Origin: JAAYCO01 sp964632015
GTDB lineage: Bacteria > Planctomycetota > Phycisphaerae > SM23-33
DNA length: 24,773 nucleotides
Direction of reading: 5' to 3'
Assembly (NCBI GenBank): GCA_964632015.1
Contig: CAZWAT010000017.1
Coordinates: 1 to 24,773 of the forward strand
Part shown: positions 15,675 through 24,242 of the stretch, piece after piece
Layout of the letters: each line of letters begins with the position of its first letter
Position numbering within the stretch: position 1 is the first letter of the stretch
Notes under the pieces: model-generated
The model's input: only the letters and a program-made list of their open reading frames with translations
The model's database searches: none
Told to the model about the DNA's origin: nothing
Position numbers and translations under genes: made by a program

Positions 15675-16390
15675 AGCAGCGAATCCAGAAAGTGCTGGCT
15701 GATGCGGGTGTAGCGGGTCGCAGGTCTGTCGAAGAGATGATCTTCGCCGGCAGGATTTCCGTCAACGGCGAGGTGGTGATGTCTGTGCCGTGCTTCGTTG
15801 ATACCCGATCCGACAAGATCACCATTGACGGTGAGCCTGTACGCATCAAGGCCCCGCCGAGGGTGTATTTCCTCCTCAACAAGCCCAAAAACGTCGCCAG
15901 CATCCGTCGTCAGGACATCAAGACGGTTTATGACCTTATTCCGCGTGTCGTGGGGCTGGTGCACTGTGTCGGGCCGCTCAACAGCAGCGACTCCGGCCTG
16001 ATAATAATGACGACAGATGGCGAACTGGCCCAGTTGTTGACGCATCCAAGTTACGGTATCGAAAAGACTTATCGCATCGAGGTGGAGGGCAAGGTTCAGG
16101 GCCCCGCAATCGAAAAGCTTCAGCGGGGAACATACATGGGGCGATACCGCACCGAGGGCGCTCATGTGAGGATTGTCCGCCGAAATCCCCAGCGCAGCGT
16201 TATCAAGGTGACGCTTGCAGAGGGTAAGAATCGCGAAATCCGACGGGTGCTCAAACGCGTTGGGCTGAATATCCTTTCGCTCAAGCGCATCGCATTCGGG
16301 CCTGTTGACGACTCGAATCTCAAGACTGGGCAGTTCCGCAAACTCTCGTCCGAAGAGGTGACGAAGCTCAGGGCGGCGGTGCGTCGTTAA
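15671..16390 (+). CDS. RsuA/RluB-family pseudouridine synthase homologue lacking the catalytic Asp
   Basis: The 239-residue product has the S4 RNA-binding domain (about 1-60: RIQKVLADAGVAGRRSVEEMI) followed by the RsuA/RluB/RluE/RluF catalytic fold (LLNKPKNVAS at 68-77, THPSYGIEKTYRIEVEG at 124-140, GKNREIRRVLKRVG at 185-198). The family catalytic motif is normally GRLDxxTSGLL. Here the segment reads VGPLNSSDSGLIIMTTDG (100-117): Arg is replaced by Pro102 and the nucleophilic Asp by Asn104. The fold is otherwise well kept, so it may be an RNA-binding pseudoenzyme or may use another residue. Calling it an active synthase would not be safe. It starts inside the manA stop codon (ATGA) with GGGAGAG upstream, and ends 29 bases before the convergent DUF4340 gene. 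Confidence 0.85.
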   Translation: MKQRIQKVLADAGVAGRRSVEEMIFAGRISVNGEVVMSVPCFVDTRSDKITIDGEPVRIKAPPRVYFLLNKPKNVASIRRQDIKTVYDLIPRVVGLVHCVGPLNSSDSGLIIMTTDGELAQLLTHPSYGIEKTYRIEVEGKVQGPAIEKLQRGTYMGRYRTEGAHVRIVRRNPQRSVIKVTLAEGKNREIRRVLKRVGLNILSLKRIAFGPVDDSNLKTGQFRKLSSEEVTKLRAAVRR

Positions 16391-16419
16391 ACCCACCGCC
16401 ACCCGAAGGCTGCCTCGGT

Positions 16420-18741
16420 CTATAGCTTGAAATCGGCAAGTTTCAGGGCCATCTTGCCTACTTCCTGGCTGCTTAGCACAAATATTCCTGGCGCCTGGCC
16501 GCCGGTGGCGTAGCGGTTTCCGGTAGTGTCGGACCCGCGGGCAGATAGTACCAGCTTGAGCCTTTCTTCCGACGCCAACCTGATCTCAAGTGTCATCCAT
16601 GGCTGGTGCAGGTCCAGTCTTTTGGCGTCATCGTCGCGATATTCATACGTCATGAACCGCTCGACTTCCAGGTGGGCGACTTCCCTGATGTAGTCATCGA
16701 CCTTTGTTGTGTTGATCTTCTCGTCAAGGTTCTGAACGTTAACCCATCCTGCGCTTTCGCGTCGAAGTTCGAATCGCTCATCGCCCGCCTCAACGGTCAG
16801 GCCAACAATGTCGGACTGCTCCAGCCGCCACACCCTGCGATCGTGAAACTCTCCGCCAAGGGCGTTGTACACATCCTCGCCAACCTCGCCCACCGCAGGG
16901 GTCTGGGCATCTGGCAACCAGACATACGCCTTGTTGCCGAGTTTTGCCATTTCCAGCGTACCCACAAGCACCGGCTGTGGAGCGTCATCGGGCAATTCCT
17001 CTTCAGCGTCGGTTCCATCCGCCGGGGCGGTGGATGTTGCGGGGGATGGCTTGGGAGTCGCCCAGATGGCAGCCGTCAACCTGTGCGTTGCATCGGCGTA
17101 GCGGGTTGGAACGTTCTGACCAAGCGAGATAATGCGTTGTGCTTTGATGTCCTTCAATGTGCGAATGGCATTTTGCACTGCCGGTGCGTGGGCCCGTGCG
17201 TGTGCGGGCCTTGCCAGCACCCATTCGCCTGAGTCGTCGAGATGCATTTCAAACTCACCGTCGCGCCTCGAAATTACCAGTCGATCGACCTTCATATCCT
17301 CTGGCATGTGAAAGATGTCGGTCTTCCAGTACGTCGCACTTGACGCCCACAGCCCTGCCGCCTGTGACGATTTCACCAATGCTACGGGGCGATCTGAAGC
17401 CAACTTCACGTGCGTCAGCCCGTCGGTAGTCGACGCGCCAATGAGTATCTCAACAGGCTCGGCGTCATCACCGCGCAGCAGCTTGACGGTGCACATCGGG
17501 GTTTCCAGGCCGGCAATTGCGGGTGGAGCGTCGGCGTCTATCCACCTCTGTGCCTGCAAATCGTTCACCGCGTCTATCAGCTTGCGAACCGCATCGGCAT
17601 TTGCAGGGCCTTGGTGGGGTTGGTCAATGACCCACTGTTCCGCATCACGACGCAGCACTGCCGGTCCTTCATTCAGAGAAAGCTCAATACCTGTAATGTC
17701 CTGTGACTTGACGCGAACAACGCTCATGTCGCGCACGTCGCGCAGCTTCTCTATCATGTCCTGAACAAGCGACGCGTCCAGACAGAACACGGCGTCCAGA
17801 TCGGCAATGCGAGCAAAAACCTTGTCGTCCGACTGCTCGCCAAAGGCAATGAATACGGGCGTTGGGTCAGCGGGTGGTTGCTTCGCTTCTTTGTCATCTC
17901 GCGACGTTGCTTCGGTGTCATCTTGACTTGAATCGTCATTAGTTGCCAGCCACAACTCAAGCAGCAGGCGGGTTCGCTCCTCGTCCAGGCCATACCCTGC
18001 CAGGTTGCCGGGGGAGTCGACGAAATCCTCCCCGCGTACGCGTTGCAGGCCCTCAAGTATCTTGTTCAATACTTCGCGCGACGCCCGTGCCGGAACGGGG
18101 CTTCGCAGCAACCAGTCATCGCCATCCCGGTCAATGTCGTAAACTCCCCTCAACTCTCTGCCGGACGCCCGCACCCGCACCACGTCGTCAGCGGGTACAT
18201 CGAGCACTGTGGCATCACGGTAATCGTCGATTCGCCACGCCAGGTCCGTCAGCAGATCTCCGCGCACGAGATAAACCGTGTCGCCGCCTTCGGGACGGAC
18301 GTATGTCTCGCGACGCTGAGGCAGTCGGGGCAGCCCCACGCGCAGGGTGCGGACGCTTCCATCGTCAAACGTCACCTTCACCGAGCATTTTGGTTTATCC
18401 AGGCCGGTCAAGGAATCCTCGATTCGATCAGGGTCATTGTGGTCCCATGATCGCTCGTAGTTAAGCTTGCCGAGCATATCTGCCAGTTTCTGTGCGGTAA
18501 AGGCGTCGGCGGGGGCGTTGATGGGTGAAATGATGCGCCAGTTTTCATCCTGTTTTTTCAGCACGATCTCGGCGTTGTCGGTAATCATGATTTCGACCAC
18601 CGAGCGTTCGCCAGACCATAACGGCAGTGGGCCTGATGGCTCGTACACGTCGGTTCTGTTGAGGTCCAGCTTTCTGACGGTCACGAAGACTGTGCACGCA
18701 AGAAGAACACCAACCAGAAATATTGCTGTCTTGGGCTTCAT
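16420..18741 (-). CDS. DUF4340 family membrane-anchored protein with five repeats
   Basis: The 773-residue product has one N-terminal membrane segment (about 5-23) and a large, presumably periplasmic, region of the DUF4340 type. I see five repeats of about 140-160 residues, each with a Trp in a W-[IVL]-x-x-P-like turn followed by an amphipathic helix: Trp68 (WRIISP), Trp210 (WLLRSP), Trp370 (WVIDQP), Trp507 (WVLARP) and Trp666 (WVNVQN). DUF4340 proteins usually accompany GldG-type ABC auxiliary proteins, and this one starts 13 bases after its GldG-like partner, with ribosome-binding site CGGAGT. Function is unknown; the association suggests a periplasmic arm of the ABC complex. A charged low-complexity stretch (268-293) separates the second and third repeats. 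It is the last gene of the operon. Confidence 0.85.
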   Translation of the reverse strand: MKPKTAIFLVGVLLACTVFVTVRKLDLNRTDVYEPSGPLPLWSGERSVVEIMITDNAEIVLKKQDENWRIISPINAPADAFTAQKLADMLGKLNYERSWDHNDPDRIEDSLTGLDKPKCSVKVTFDDGSVRTLRVGLPRLPQRRETYVRPEGGDTVYLVRGDLLTDLAWRIDDYRDATVLDVPADDVVRVRASGRELRGVYDIDRDGDDWLLRSPVPARASREVLNKILEGLQRVRGEDFVDSPGNLAGYGLDEERTRLLLELWLATNDDSSQDDTEATSRDDKEAKQPPADPTPVFIAFGEQSDDKVFARIADLDAVFCLDASLVQDMIEKLRDVRDMSVVRVKSQDITGIELSLNEGPAVLRRDAEQWVIDQPHQGPANADAVRKLIDAVNDLQAQRWIDADAPPAIAGLETPMCTVKLLRGDDAEPVEILIGASTTDGLTHVKLASDRPVALVKSSQAAGLWASSATYWKTDIFHMPEDMKVDRLVISRRDGEFEMHLDDSGEWVLARPAHARAHAPAVQNAIRTLKDIKAQRIISLGQNVPTRYADATHRLTAAIWATPKPSPATSTAPADGTDAEEELPDDAPQPVLVGTLEMAKLGNKAYVWLPDAQTPAVGEVGEDVYNALGGEFHDRRVWRLEQSDIVGLTVEAGDERFELRRESAGWVNVQNLDEKINTTKVDDYIREVAHLEVERFMTYEYRDDDAKRLDLHQPWMTLEIRLASEERLKLVLSARGSDTTGNRYATGGQAPGIFVLSSQEVGKMALKLADFKL

Positions 18742-18754
18742 GTCAAACTCCGTT

Positions 18755-21700
18755 TTATCGTCGGCGAACGTAAAGCAGCAGGCCTCCGCCCGCCAGCACG
18801 GCGACAGGAAGGGCTATTACGCATATCGCCCACAACCATTTTCTCTGAAGCGGATCGATAGTCCGCATGGGTTGAATTCGCACAGGCCCGGCGGCGATGT
18901 TCTCCTGTCTGCCCGCAAGCCAGTATGCGCTGTTGACAATCACGTCTGCGTTTACCTTGGGCGGATCATAGGTGATCAGACCGCTGTCGGGGCTGATGAC
19001 GCTTACACGCTCAGCGAGATAATTGTCTGTCAACGCACCAGCCATTGTCAGCACAACGATGCGGGATGGGGGTTGATCGTCTGAATCGTCCCGCGTCGCA
19101 GCTACCCCCACGTCAAAGGGGGCAAGTATGTCGCCCAGGGCGATGTTCGCCTCGATGTGCCCGCCGACATTAGAATCGATCTGGCGGGCGATTCGCTCGA
19201 CATCGGCAATCGCCCATATGCGTGTTTCGCCTGGCGCGACGCCAAGAATGCCTGCGACATTTACGCCCTCGGGAGAAGCCACCTGGCGCACCGGGCAGAG
19301 CATCTGCCACAACACCCGTTGTCCTTGCAAGGGGCGGGCTATGGGGTGATTGGTGAACGTGCTGAGGGGCATATGCCTGAATCGTGTCGGGGCGAAGTGG
19401 TACCTGTTGGGCGCCTCGCTGGAGGGCTGAACCGGAATCACCAGGCAGTCGGTGCGAACGTCTATGCCCCAGTTCGCCTGCAGGTAATTGTTGTATGCGT
19501 ACTTGTTCTTCGACATGCCCGCATACCAGTCGAACTGCGTGAGGAATATCGCAGTAGCGCCAGAGTCGATAGCGTCAGTGACTTGCTGGACGTACTGATC
19601 GTATTCGTTCTCTGGTGGTGGGGCGTATGGATTCGCCTGCATCGGCGGTGGGGGGGGAAGCACGACCATGATTGCCGAATCAATGTCCGCGGGCTTGTCC
19701 TGTGACGCGAGATCCCATTCCTTGACGTTCAGGTTGGCCTGCTCCATCCGGCGTCTCAATTCGTTGAACGCCTGTGGCATGAAGGATGGAACCTCGACGT
19801 ACCTTCCCATCATCTGGTACTGCATGAGCTGTTGCTCAAGCTGCTCGACAACAGGCGTGCGGGCATGAATGATGTAAACCGTCGCGAAAGGCGGCTGGGT
19901 CATCGAAAGTATTTTCGACCCTATGGCGGAATCGCCATTAAAGGCGCGTTCCTCGGTGCCTTCGAGCCCTATGGCGGCGGCCCCGGGCCTGGCTCGCTGG
20001 GGCCATACGTCCTCGAAGCCGACTATGCCCATCTTGCCCTCGACCTCGATCAGCACGATGTTGTCAGCCTTGATGCTTTCGGCAAGCTCTTCGTTCTCGA
20101 TAGGATCAAGATGTTTGTCGGCGATTTCACGCAACGGGCCTACCACGTCCGCAAGATACCCATCCCGCGCCTCGTCCAGAAGTCGGCGGGTTTCAGGGTC
20201 GATAGTCGCGAGCTTATTGATTGCCGATCTCGCCGCCTCATTCAGGTCGCCGGTGTCGCGAAGCAGCTTGATGAAAGCGCCTCTCATCTGCTCGATAACC
20301 TCGGCCTGGTATTCTTTGGTCGCCGCCTTCATGAGCGATTCGACAGCCGTTTTCTGCCCGTTCAACTCGCTGACAAGGCCAGTGTACACTCGAGTGATTG
20401 TGCTTCGCGGATCCTCAACGATCATGCCATCTGCCTGAATGCTTCCCAGTCGCCAAGGCCTGGAGCTGCGAATGATATCCGCGTTGGCGGGTCCGGCAAT
20501 TTCGTCCAGTCTCGCAGCCGCACGCGCCACCTGCTGGGCTGAATCGTCCACAGCCGTCATGAACCTTTCAAGCACGCCAGTGGGGTCTTCCGGGGTGCTT
20601 GCGGGCGGGCCCAGCGAACTGGCAGCCTTACCAATCGCATCGAAAACTGCGTCAAGCTCTTCGTTGGCGTTGTGGCGGTTGGACGCCACCGCGTCGGGTA
20701 TGCCGTGAAGCTTGCGCATTCCGTCCTCAAGAGCCTCGATACGCGTCACTGCATCGCGAGCGGAACCCTGAACCTGTTCCACCAGGCGTGAATAATCAGG
20801 GAACTGCGACATCTCGCGACGCACCGACGAACTTGCCGCTTCGAGCGATTCAATCGCATCCTTGAGGTGTCTCTCGCCGAACGCTGCAAGGCCCCAATTG
20901 TCCATGTAGCTTCTGCCGGTGAGTTTCTTCCATTGATCCTGAACCTCTCGAAGCCTCGCCACCGCCGAGTCGCTTACCTTGTCAAATTCCGAAAGCAACG
21001 CGAGATGCTCAGGCGAGTGCGAGGCAATCTCGTCCATGAGGCGAGCGATGACCTTCGCACGGTCCGCGTCGCTTGAAGCGTTCACGATCTTGAGGCCCGG
21101 GTGTTCCTCGCGCATCTCGGCAAGCAGGTCGAGCACTCGTTGTCGGCGTTCCTGGTCGCCCTCGTCCTGGGCGTACATGACGGTGGCTGTGATCTGGTCG
21201 GGGGTGGATCTCAGAATGTTCCTTGTGCGATCCGAAATGCTGTACTGGCCCAGTGCCTGGAAGTCTTTGCGAGCGTAATTGTCGGGATGCTGGGCGATGA
21301 TGTTGACAACGACAACCACCGTCAAGGCTGCTGCCGTGGTGATAGCGACGTTTGCTCCGTACCTGCGCCTCGCGGTGCTGCTTGTCGCGCGAACGCACAG
21401 CATGCACATCACCACCGCGATAGCCGAAGCCGCCCCGAGCACCAACATCGCCGATACCGGCGATTGTGCCCACAAATCAGGCGTTCCGTACACCAGCGAC
21501 CATATCCACGTCGACACACACGCGCCCGTCACTGCAAGCCAGAAACCCAGCACCCAAAGCAGCGACCACTCACGCAGGCGAAGGAGGTTCCATGATGGAA
21601 CAATCGCTGCCGTCCACAATGCTATCACCACGACAAGAACCGTGCTCACTGTCGAGTCGAGAGTTTCACTCAGACCAAGCGCGACCCCCGCTGAGGCGGC

Positions 21701-21790
21701 GAAAATCGCGCAAGCGATCAGCGAAAACACACCCGCCAGTCTTGCCCATAGTACGTTGAACTGCTCGTTTGATGATGTTCGTGTAGTCAT
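18755..21790 (-). CDS. GldG-like ABC transporter auxiliary membrane protein, very large
   Basis: The 1011-residue product has about five N-terminal membrane segments (about 16-38, 48-68, 77-101, 111-133, 147-165), a large extracytoplasmic part, and one C-terminal membrane segment (985-1008) ending RRR. Two halves of a GldG/ABC_transp_aux-like domain can be seen: one near 180-240 (SISDRTRNIL, then TATVMYAQ) and one near 575-960 (NIVLIEVEGKMGIVG, SAIGSKILSMTQPPFATVYI). Between them lies a predicted helical insertion of about 335 residues (about 240-575), which makes the protein nearly twice the usual length. A Pro-rich loop sits at 711-726. The start at 21790 follows TAGGAG; an upstream GTG adds seven residues without support. 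It follows the permease gene by 11 bases. Confidence 0.85.
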   Translation of the reverse strand: MTTRTSSNEQFNVLWARLAGVFSLIACAIFAASAGVALGLSETLDSTVSTVLVVVIALWTAAIVPSWNLLRLREWSLLWVLGFWLAVTGACVSTWIWSLVYGTPDLWAQSPVSAMLVLGAASAIAVVMCMLCVRATSSTARRRYGANVAITTAAALTVVVVVNIIAQHPDNYARKDFQALGQYSISDRTRNILRSTPDQITATVMYAQDEGDQERRQRVLDLLAEMREEHPGLKIVNASSDADRAKVIARLMDEIASHSPEHLALLSEFDKVSDSAVARLREVQDQWKKLTGRSYMDNWGLAAFGERHLKDAIESLEAASSSVRREMSQFPDYSRLVEQVQGSARDAVTRIEALEDGMRKLHGIPDAVASNRHNANEELDAVFDAIGKAASSLGPPASTPEDPTGVLERFMTAVDDSAQQVARAAARLDEIAGPANADIIRSSRPWRLGSIQADGMIVEDPRSTITRVYTGLVSELNGQKTAVESLMKAATKEYQAEVIEQMRGAFIKLLRDTGDLNEAARSAINKLATIDPETRRLLDEARDGYLADVVGPLREIADKHLDPIENEELAESIKADNIVLIEVEGKMGIVGFEDVWPQRARPGAAAIGLEGTEERAFNGDSAIGSKILSMTQPPFATVYIIHARTPVVEQLEQQLMQYQMMGRYVEVPSFMPQAFNELRRRMEQANLNVKEWDLASQDKPADIDSAIMVVLPPPPPMQANPYAPPPENEYDQYVQQVTDAIDSGATAIFLTQFDWYAGMSKNKYAYNNYLQANWGIDVRTDCLVIPVQPSSEAPNRYHFAPTRFRHMPLSTFTNHPIARPLQGQRVLWQMLCPVRQVASPEGVNVAGILGVAPGETRIWAIADVERIARQIDSNVGGHIEANIALGDILAPFDVGVAATRDDSDDQPPSRIVVLTMAGALTDNYLAERVSVISPDSGLITYDPPKVNADVIVNSAYWLAGRQENIAAGPVRIQPMRTIDPLQRKWLWAICVIALPVAVLAGGGLLLYVRRR

Positions 21791-21801
21791 TGTTGAAACT
21801 C

Positions 21802-22542
21802 CTACCGCCACCTGCGCGACTCAAGTGCCTTGACGCTCAGGAACAGAAACAGTGCCGAGCCACCCAGGAAGTACACCAGCCCACGCGTGTCGAGCATGCC
21901 TTTGGAGAAGTCGCGGAAGTAAGTCATGGCGCCTGTCCGTGAGGCTATCTCGCCGACAGGTCCGGCGACGTATACCGCAATCGGCTGCATCAGCAGCGTC
22001 AAAAACGCCAGTATTGCAATCCCGGCAAGGGCGGCGAGTATCTGGTAACGCGTGATTGTCGAGGTGAATATTCCAATTGATGTGAAGAACGCGCCAAGCA
22101 GAAGCATTCCCACATACCCCATGATCGCCACGCCCACATCAGGCTGTCCGTACGAGGCGACCAGCACCAAAAAGACCACTGTCGTCGAAAGCAGAATCGT
22201 GTAAAAGGACATCACGCCGATGAATTTGCCCAGCACGACCTGCGTATCGCTGATAGGGGTGGTCATGATCTTTTCAATCGTGCCCGAGCGGAACTCCTCG
22301 CTCATGAGCCTCATCGTCAGAAGCGGAGCGATAAATACCATGACGTACGCCATCGCCTCGAACAATGCACGAAGCGACGCCTCCTCGCCGGGTCGGAACA
22401 CCGGCGGAATGTTCAGCAATCCCAGTCCGTGAAAGAAAATCAGGCTCGTCACAGCCAGGTACAGCGCGCCTATCACATAGGCCATCGGCGAGTAGAAGTA
22501 CGTCGCCATTTCACGATTGGCCAGAACAAGGCTCTTTCTCAC
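21802..22542 (-). CDS. ABC transporter permease, GldF/NosY type
   Basis: The 246-residue product has six predicted membrane segments (about 22-43, 61-80, 108-129, 138-161, 168-192, 221-240). The conserved ABC-2 permease segment MRLMSEEFRSGTIEKIMTTP (77-96) sits after the second membrane segment. This is the pattern of GldF, NosY and related ABC-2 permeases. It should pair with the ATPase encoded just upstream. The start is a GTG at 22542 preceded by AAGGAG nine bases upstream. The gap to the ATPase gene is 35 bases and to the GldG-like gene 11 bases, so it is in the middle of one operon. The transported substrate is not evident. Confidence 0.92.
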   Translation of the reverse strand: MRKSLVLANREMATYFYSPMAYVIGALYLAVTSLIFFHGLGLLNIPPVFRPGEEASLRALFEAMAYVMVFIAPLLTMRLMSEEFRSGTIEKIMTTPISDTQVVLGKFIGVMSFYTILLSTTVVFLVLVASYGQPDVGVAIMGYVGMLLLGAFFTSIGIFTSTITRYQILAALAGIAILAFLTLLMQPIAVYVAGPVGEIASRTGAMTYFRDFSKGMLDTRGLVYFLGGSALFLFLSVKALESRRWR

Positions 22543-22577
22543 GTTGGTGTCTCCTTGCGTCAGTAATCCCCGCTAGG

Positions 22578-23570
22578 CTACGATTCCACTTCTTCGCCCT
22601 GTGGGCTGATGCTCTGCTTGTATGTCATCTGGATAAAGAAATCCTCAAGCGAACCCACCTGTCGCCTCAGCTCGCGGAGCTGCCATCCCTTCTGCGACGA
22701 GAGTTTGAAGACCTCCGCCCGCAGGTCCGCCGAACTGGCGCCCTGAATCGCCAGCCTCAACCAGCCACCCTCCACCTCTCGAATATCAGGTGTGACGTCG
22801 CGCACGCCCTCGATTGTCTTGAGCTGCGTGATGACCTGTGCCCCTTCACCGTCGGCGGGGGGCTTGATCTCGGCGATAATCGTCGATGGTCCGATGACGC
22901 GTCGTCGCAGCTCGTCGGGGGATCCGCTTGCGGCAATTTTCCCGCCCGCAATGAGTATGAGCTGCTGGCATAGCTGCTCGACCTCAGCGAGAATGTGACT
23001 TGAAAAGATGATAGTGTGATCCTGACCCAGTTCGCGGATCAGCTCTCGCATCGAGCGTATCTGTGCGGGGTCCAGGCCGATCGTGGGCTCGTCGAGTATC
23101 AGCACCGGCGGGTTATGCAAAAGCACCTCCGCCAGGCCCACACGCTGCTTGTATCCTCGCGACAGTTCACCCACCTTGCGGTTCATCATGTTTTCGGGGT
23201 GGGACAACCAGCATCTTTTCGCCGCCCTGTCAACCGCCTGTGCCCGCTGCTGCCTTGGGATGTCACGAAGCGAGGCGAAGAACATCAGCAACTCGCGAAC
23301 GCGCATCTCGGGGTATAGTGGAACCGCCTCGGGCATGTACCCGATTCGGCTTCGAACCTCCATGGACTGGGACAGAACGTCCAGGCCGTCGATCCGCGCC
23401 GAGCCGCTGGTGGCGGGTTGATAACATGTGAGAATACGAAGGGTCGTGCTCTTGCCTGCCCCGTTGGGACCAAGGAAGCCGACAATCTGCCCGCGGTCGA
23501 CGTGAAACGAAATGTCCTTTACCGCCTGCACGCGCCCATACCACTTGGTCAGGTGCTCAACTTCTATCAT
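22578..23570 (-). CDS. ABC transporter ATP-binding protein, GldA/NosF type
   Basis: The 330-residue product powers the permease encoded next to it. Visible motifs are Walker A GPNGAGKS (34-41), the GYMPE region in place of the Q-loop (77-81), signature LSRGYKQR (136-143), Walker B VLILDEPT (156-163), and the switch histidine in SSHILAEVEQ (His192). After about residue 225 there is a C-terminal accessory domain of the DUF4162 kind, often found in ABC-2 exporters. The ATG at 23570 follows AGAGGATC and matches the family N-terminus MIEVEHLTKWYG. It is the first gene of the four-gene operon and has a strong promoter at 23642-23670. Confidence 0.95.
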   Translation of the reverse strand: MIEVEHLTKWYGRVQAVKDISFHVDRGQIVGFLGPNGAGKSTTLRILTCYQPATSGSARIDGLDVLSQSMEVRSRIGYMPEAVPLYPEMRVRELLMFFASLRDIPRQQRAQAVDRAAKRCWLSHPENMMNRKVGELSRGYKQRVGLAEVLLHNPPVLILDEPTIGLDPAQIRSMRELIRELGQDHTIIFSSHILAEVEQLCQQLILIAGGKIAASGSPDELRRRVIGPSTIIAEIKPPADGEGAQVITQLKTIEGVRDVTPDIREVEGGWLRLAIQGASSADLRAEVFKLSSQKGWQLRELRRQVGSLEDFFIQMTYKQSISPQGEEVES

Positions 23571-23641
23571 CGTCGATCCTCTGATGTTGGTTTCATGCTG
23601 CTGGCTCTTTACAAGCTGCGTTGGCATTATCCAAACCTTCT

Positions 23642-23670
23642 ATGATAGTTTTCGCCAACAGGAGGGTCAA
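23642..23670 (-). promoter_or_regulatory. Strong sigma70-type promoter for the ABC/GldG-like/DUF4340 operon
   Basis: Reading leftwards: -35 TTGACC (23665-23670), 17-base spacer, -10 TATCAT (23642-23647), with five of six matches in each box. Transcription would start near 23635, leaving a leader of about 65 bases before the ATPase ATG. Confidence 0.7.
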
Positions 23671-23746
23671 GCATTCCGCACCCACGACGCACGCCAAATG
23701 ATCAGATCGCGGGCGATGGAAGATCACCTTTTTTTGTGACCGGGGG

Positions 23747-23774
23747 TTGACAACAGCAATTATCGTGGTACCTT
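23747..23774 (+). promoter_or_regulatory. Candidate promoter for the small exported protein gene
   Basis: A perfect -35 TTGACA (23747-23752) is followed, after 16 bases, by TACCTT (23769-23774). The -10 is weak. The position fits a leader of about 58 bases before the GTG at 23840. Confidence 0.4.
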
Positions 23775-23839
23775 ACATAGAGGATGGCAACGCCTGAGCC
23801 GGCAAGCCATCTCCAAGCAATAAGGAAGGGAAATGAGCC

Positions 23840-24034
23840 GTGAGGGATAAACTGAGTTCCTTGGGTATGTTATTCGTGCTTCTTCTGGTCATCGTCGCAG
23901 TTGCGACACCTGCATTGGGTCTCGCTGTCATCAGCCCCGACGCCGCCATCCCTAACCCCGCAGCCTTGATGATTGTCGCCTCCGGAAGCATTATGTTGCT
24001 GGTTCATCGGTTCGCGCTTCGATCAAGAAGATAA
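23840..24034 (+). CDS. Small exported protein with PEP-CTERM-like tail
   Basis: The 64-residue product has two hydrophobic segments. The first (about 8-28) looks like a signal peptide, with possible cleavage after ATPALG. The second (about 41-55) is preceded by Pro-Asn-Pro (37-39) and followed by a basic end, FALRSRR. This order (Pro-x-Pro, short membrane segment, Arg cluster) is that of a PEP-CTERM sorting tail, with Asn in place of Glu. If both ends are removed almost nothing remains, so it could instead be a two-helix membrane peptide. The start is a GTG at 23840 with AAGGAAGGG nine bases upstream; an ATG at 23833 opens only a 5-codon frame. It has no same-strand partner gene. Confidence 0.55.
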   Translation: MRDKLSSLGMLFVLLLVIVAVATPALGLAVISPDAAIPNPAALMIVASGSIMLLVHRFALRSRR

Positions 24035-24242
24035 ACCGCTTCTAACGACCTACGAGATGGCGGGTCTGGGTCAGTCCGAACGTTGTCAGAAATCGCTGTG
24101 GATCAAGTACGTTTGCACGAATAGATTGACATGCTCGGGCTTCAACGAGCCACTCGCCTTGGTAATCGATATGTGGGGCGGGATTTTCTCAGGGGGCCTG
24201 GCACGTCGAAGAAGATCTGACCTTAATTGATCGTGCATGCAA

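Noticed and set aside
15575..16402. Long open frame on the minus strand (275 codons) opposite the pseudouridine synthase homologue
   Set aside because: The opposite strand encodes a protein with clear family motifs. This frame has no recognisable domain and no ribosome-binding site, and is a shadow of GC-biased codons.
23729..23740. Run of seven T's upstream of the small exported protein gene as a terminator
   Set aside because: Only a 4-bp TCAC/GTGA pairing surrounds it, with the T's in the loop; there is no proper stem before the T-tract.
23973..24230. Plus-strand open frame of 85 codons overlapping the small exported protein gene
   Set aside because: No ribosome-binding site, no motif, and it overlaps a better supported gene in another frame.
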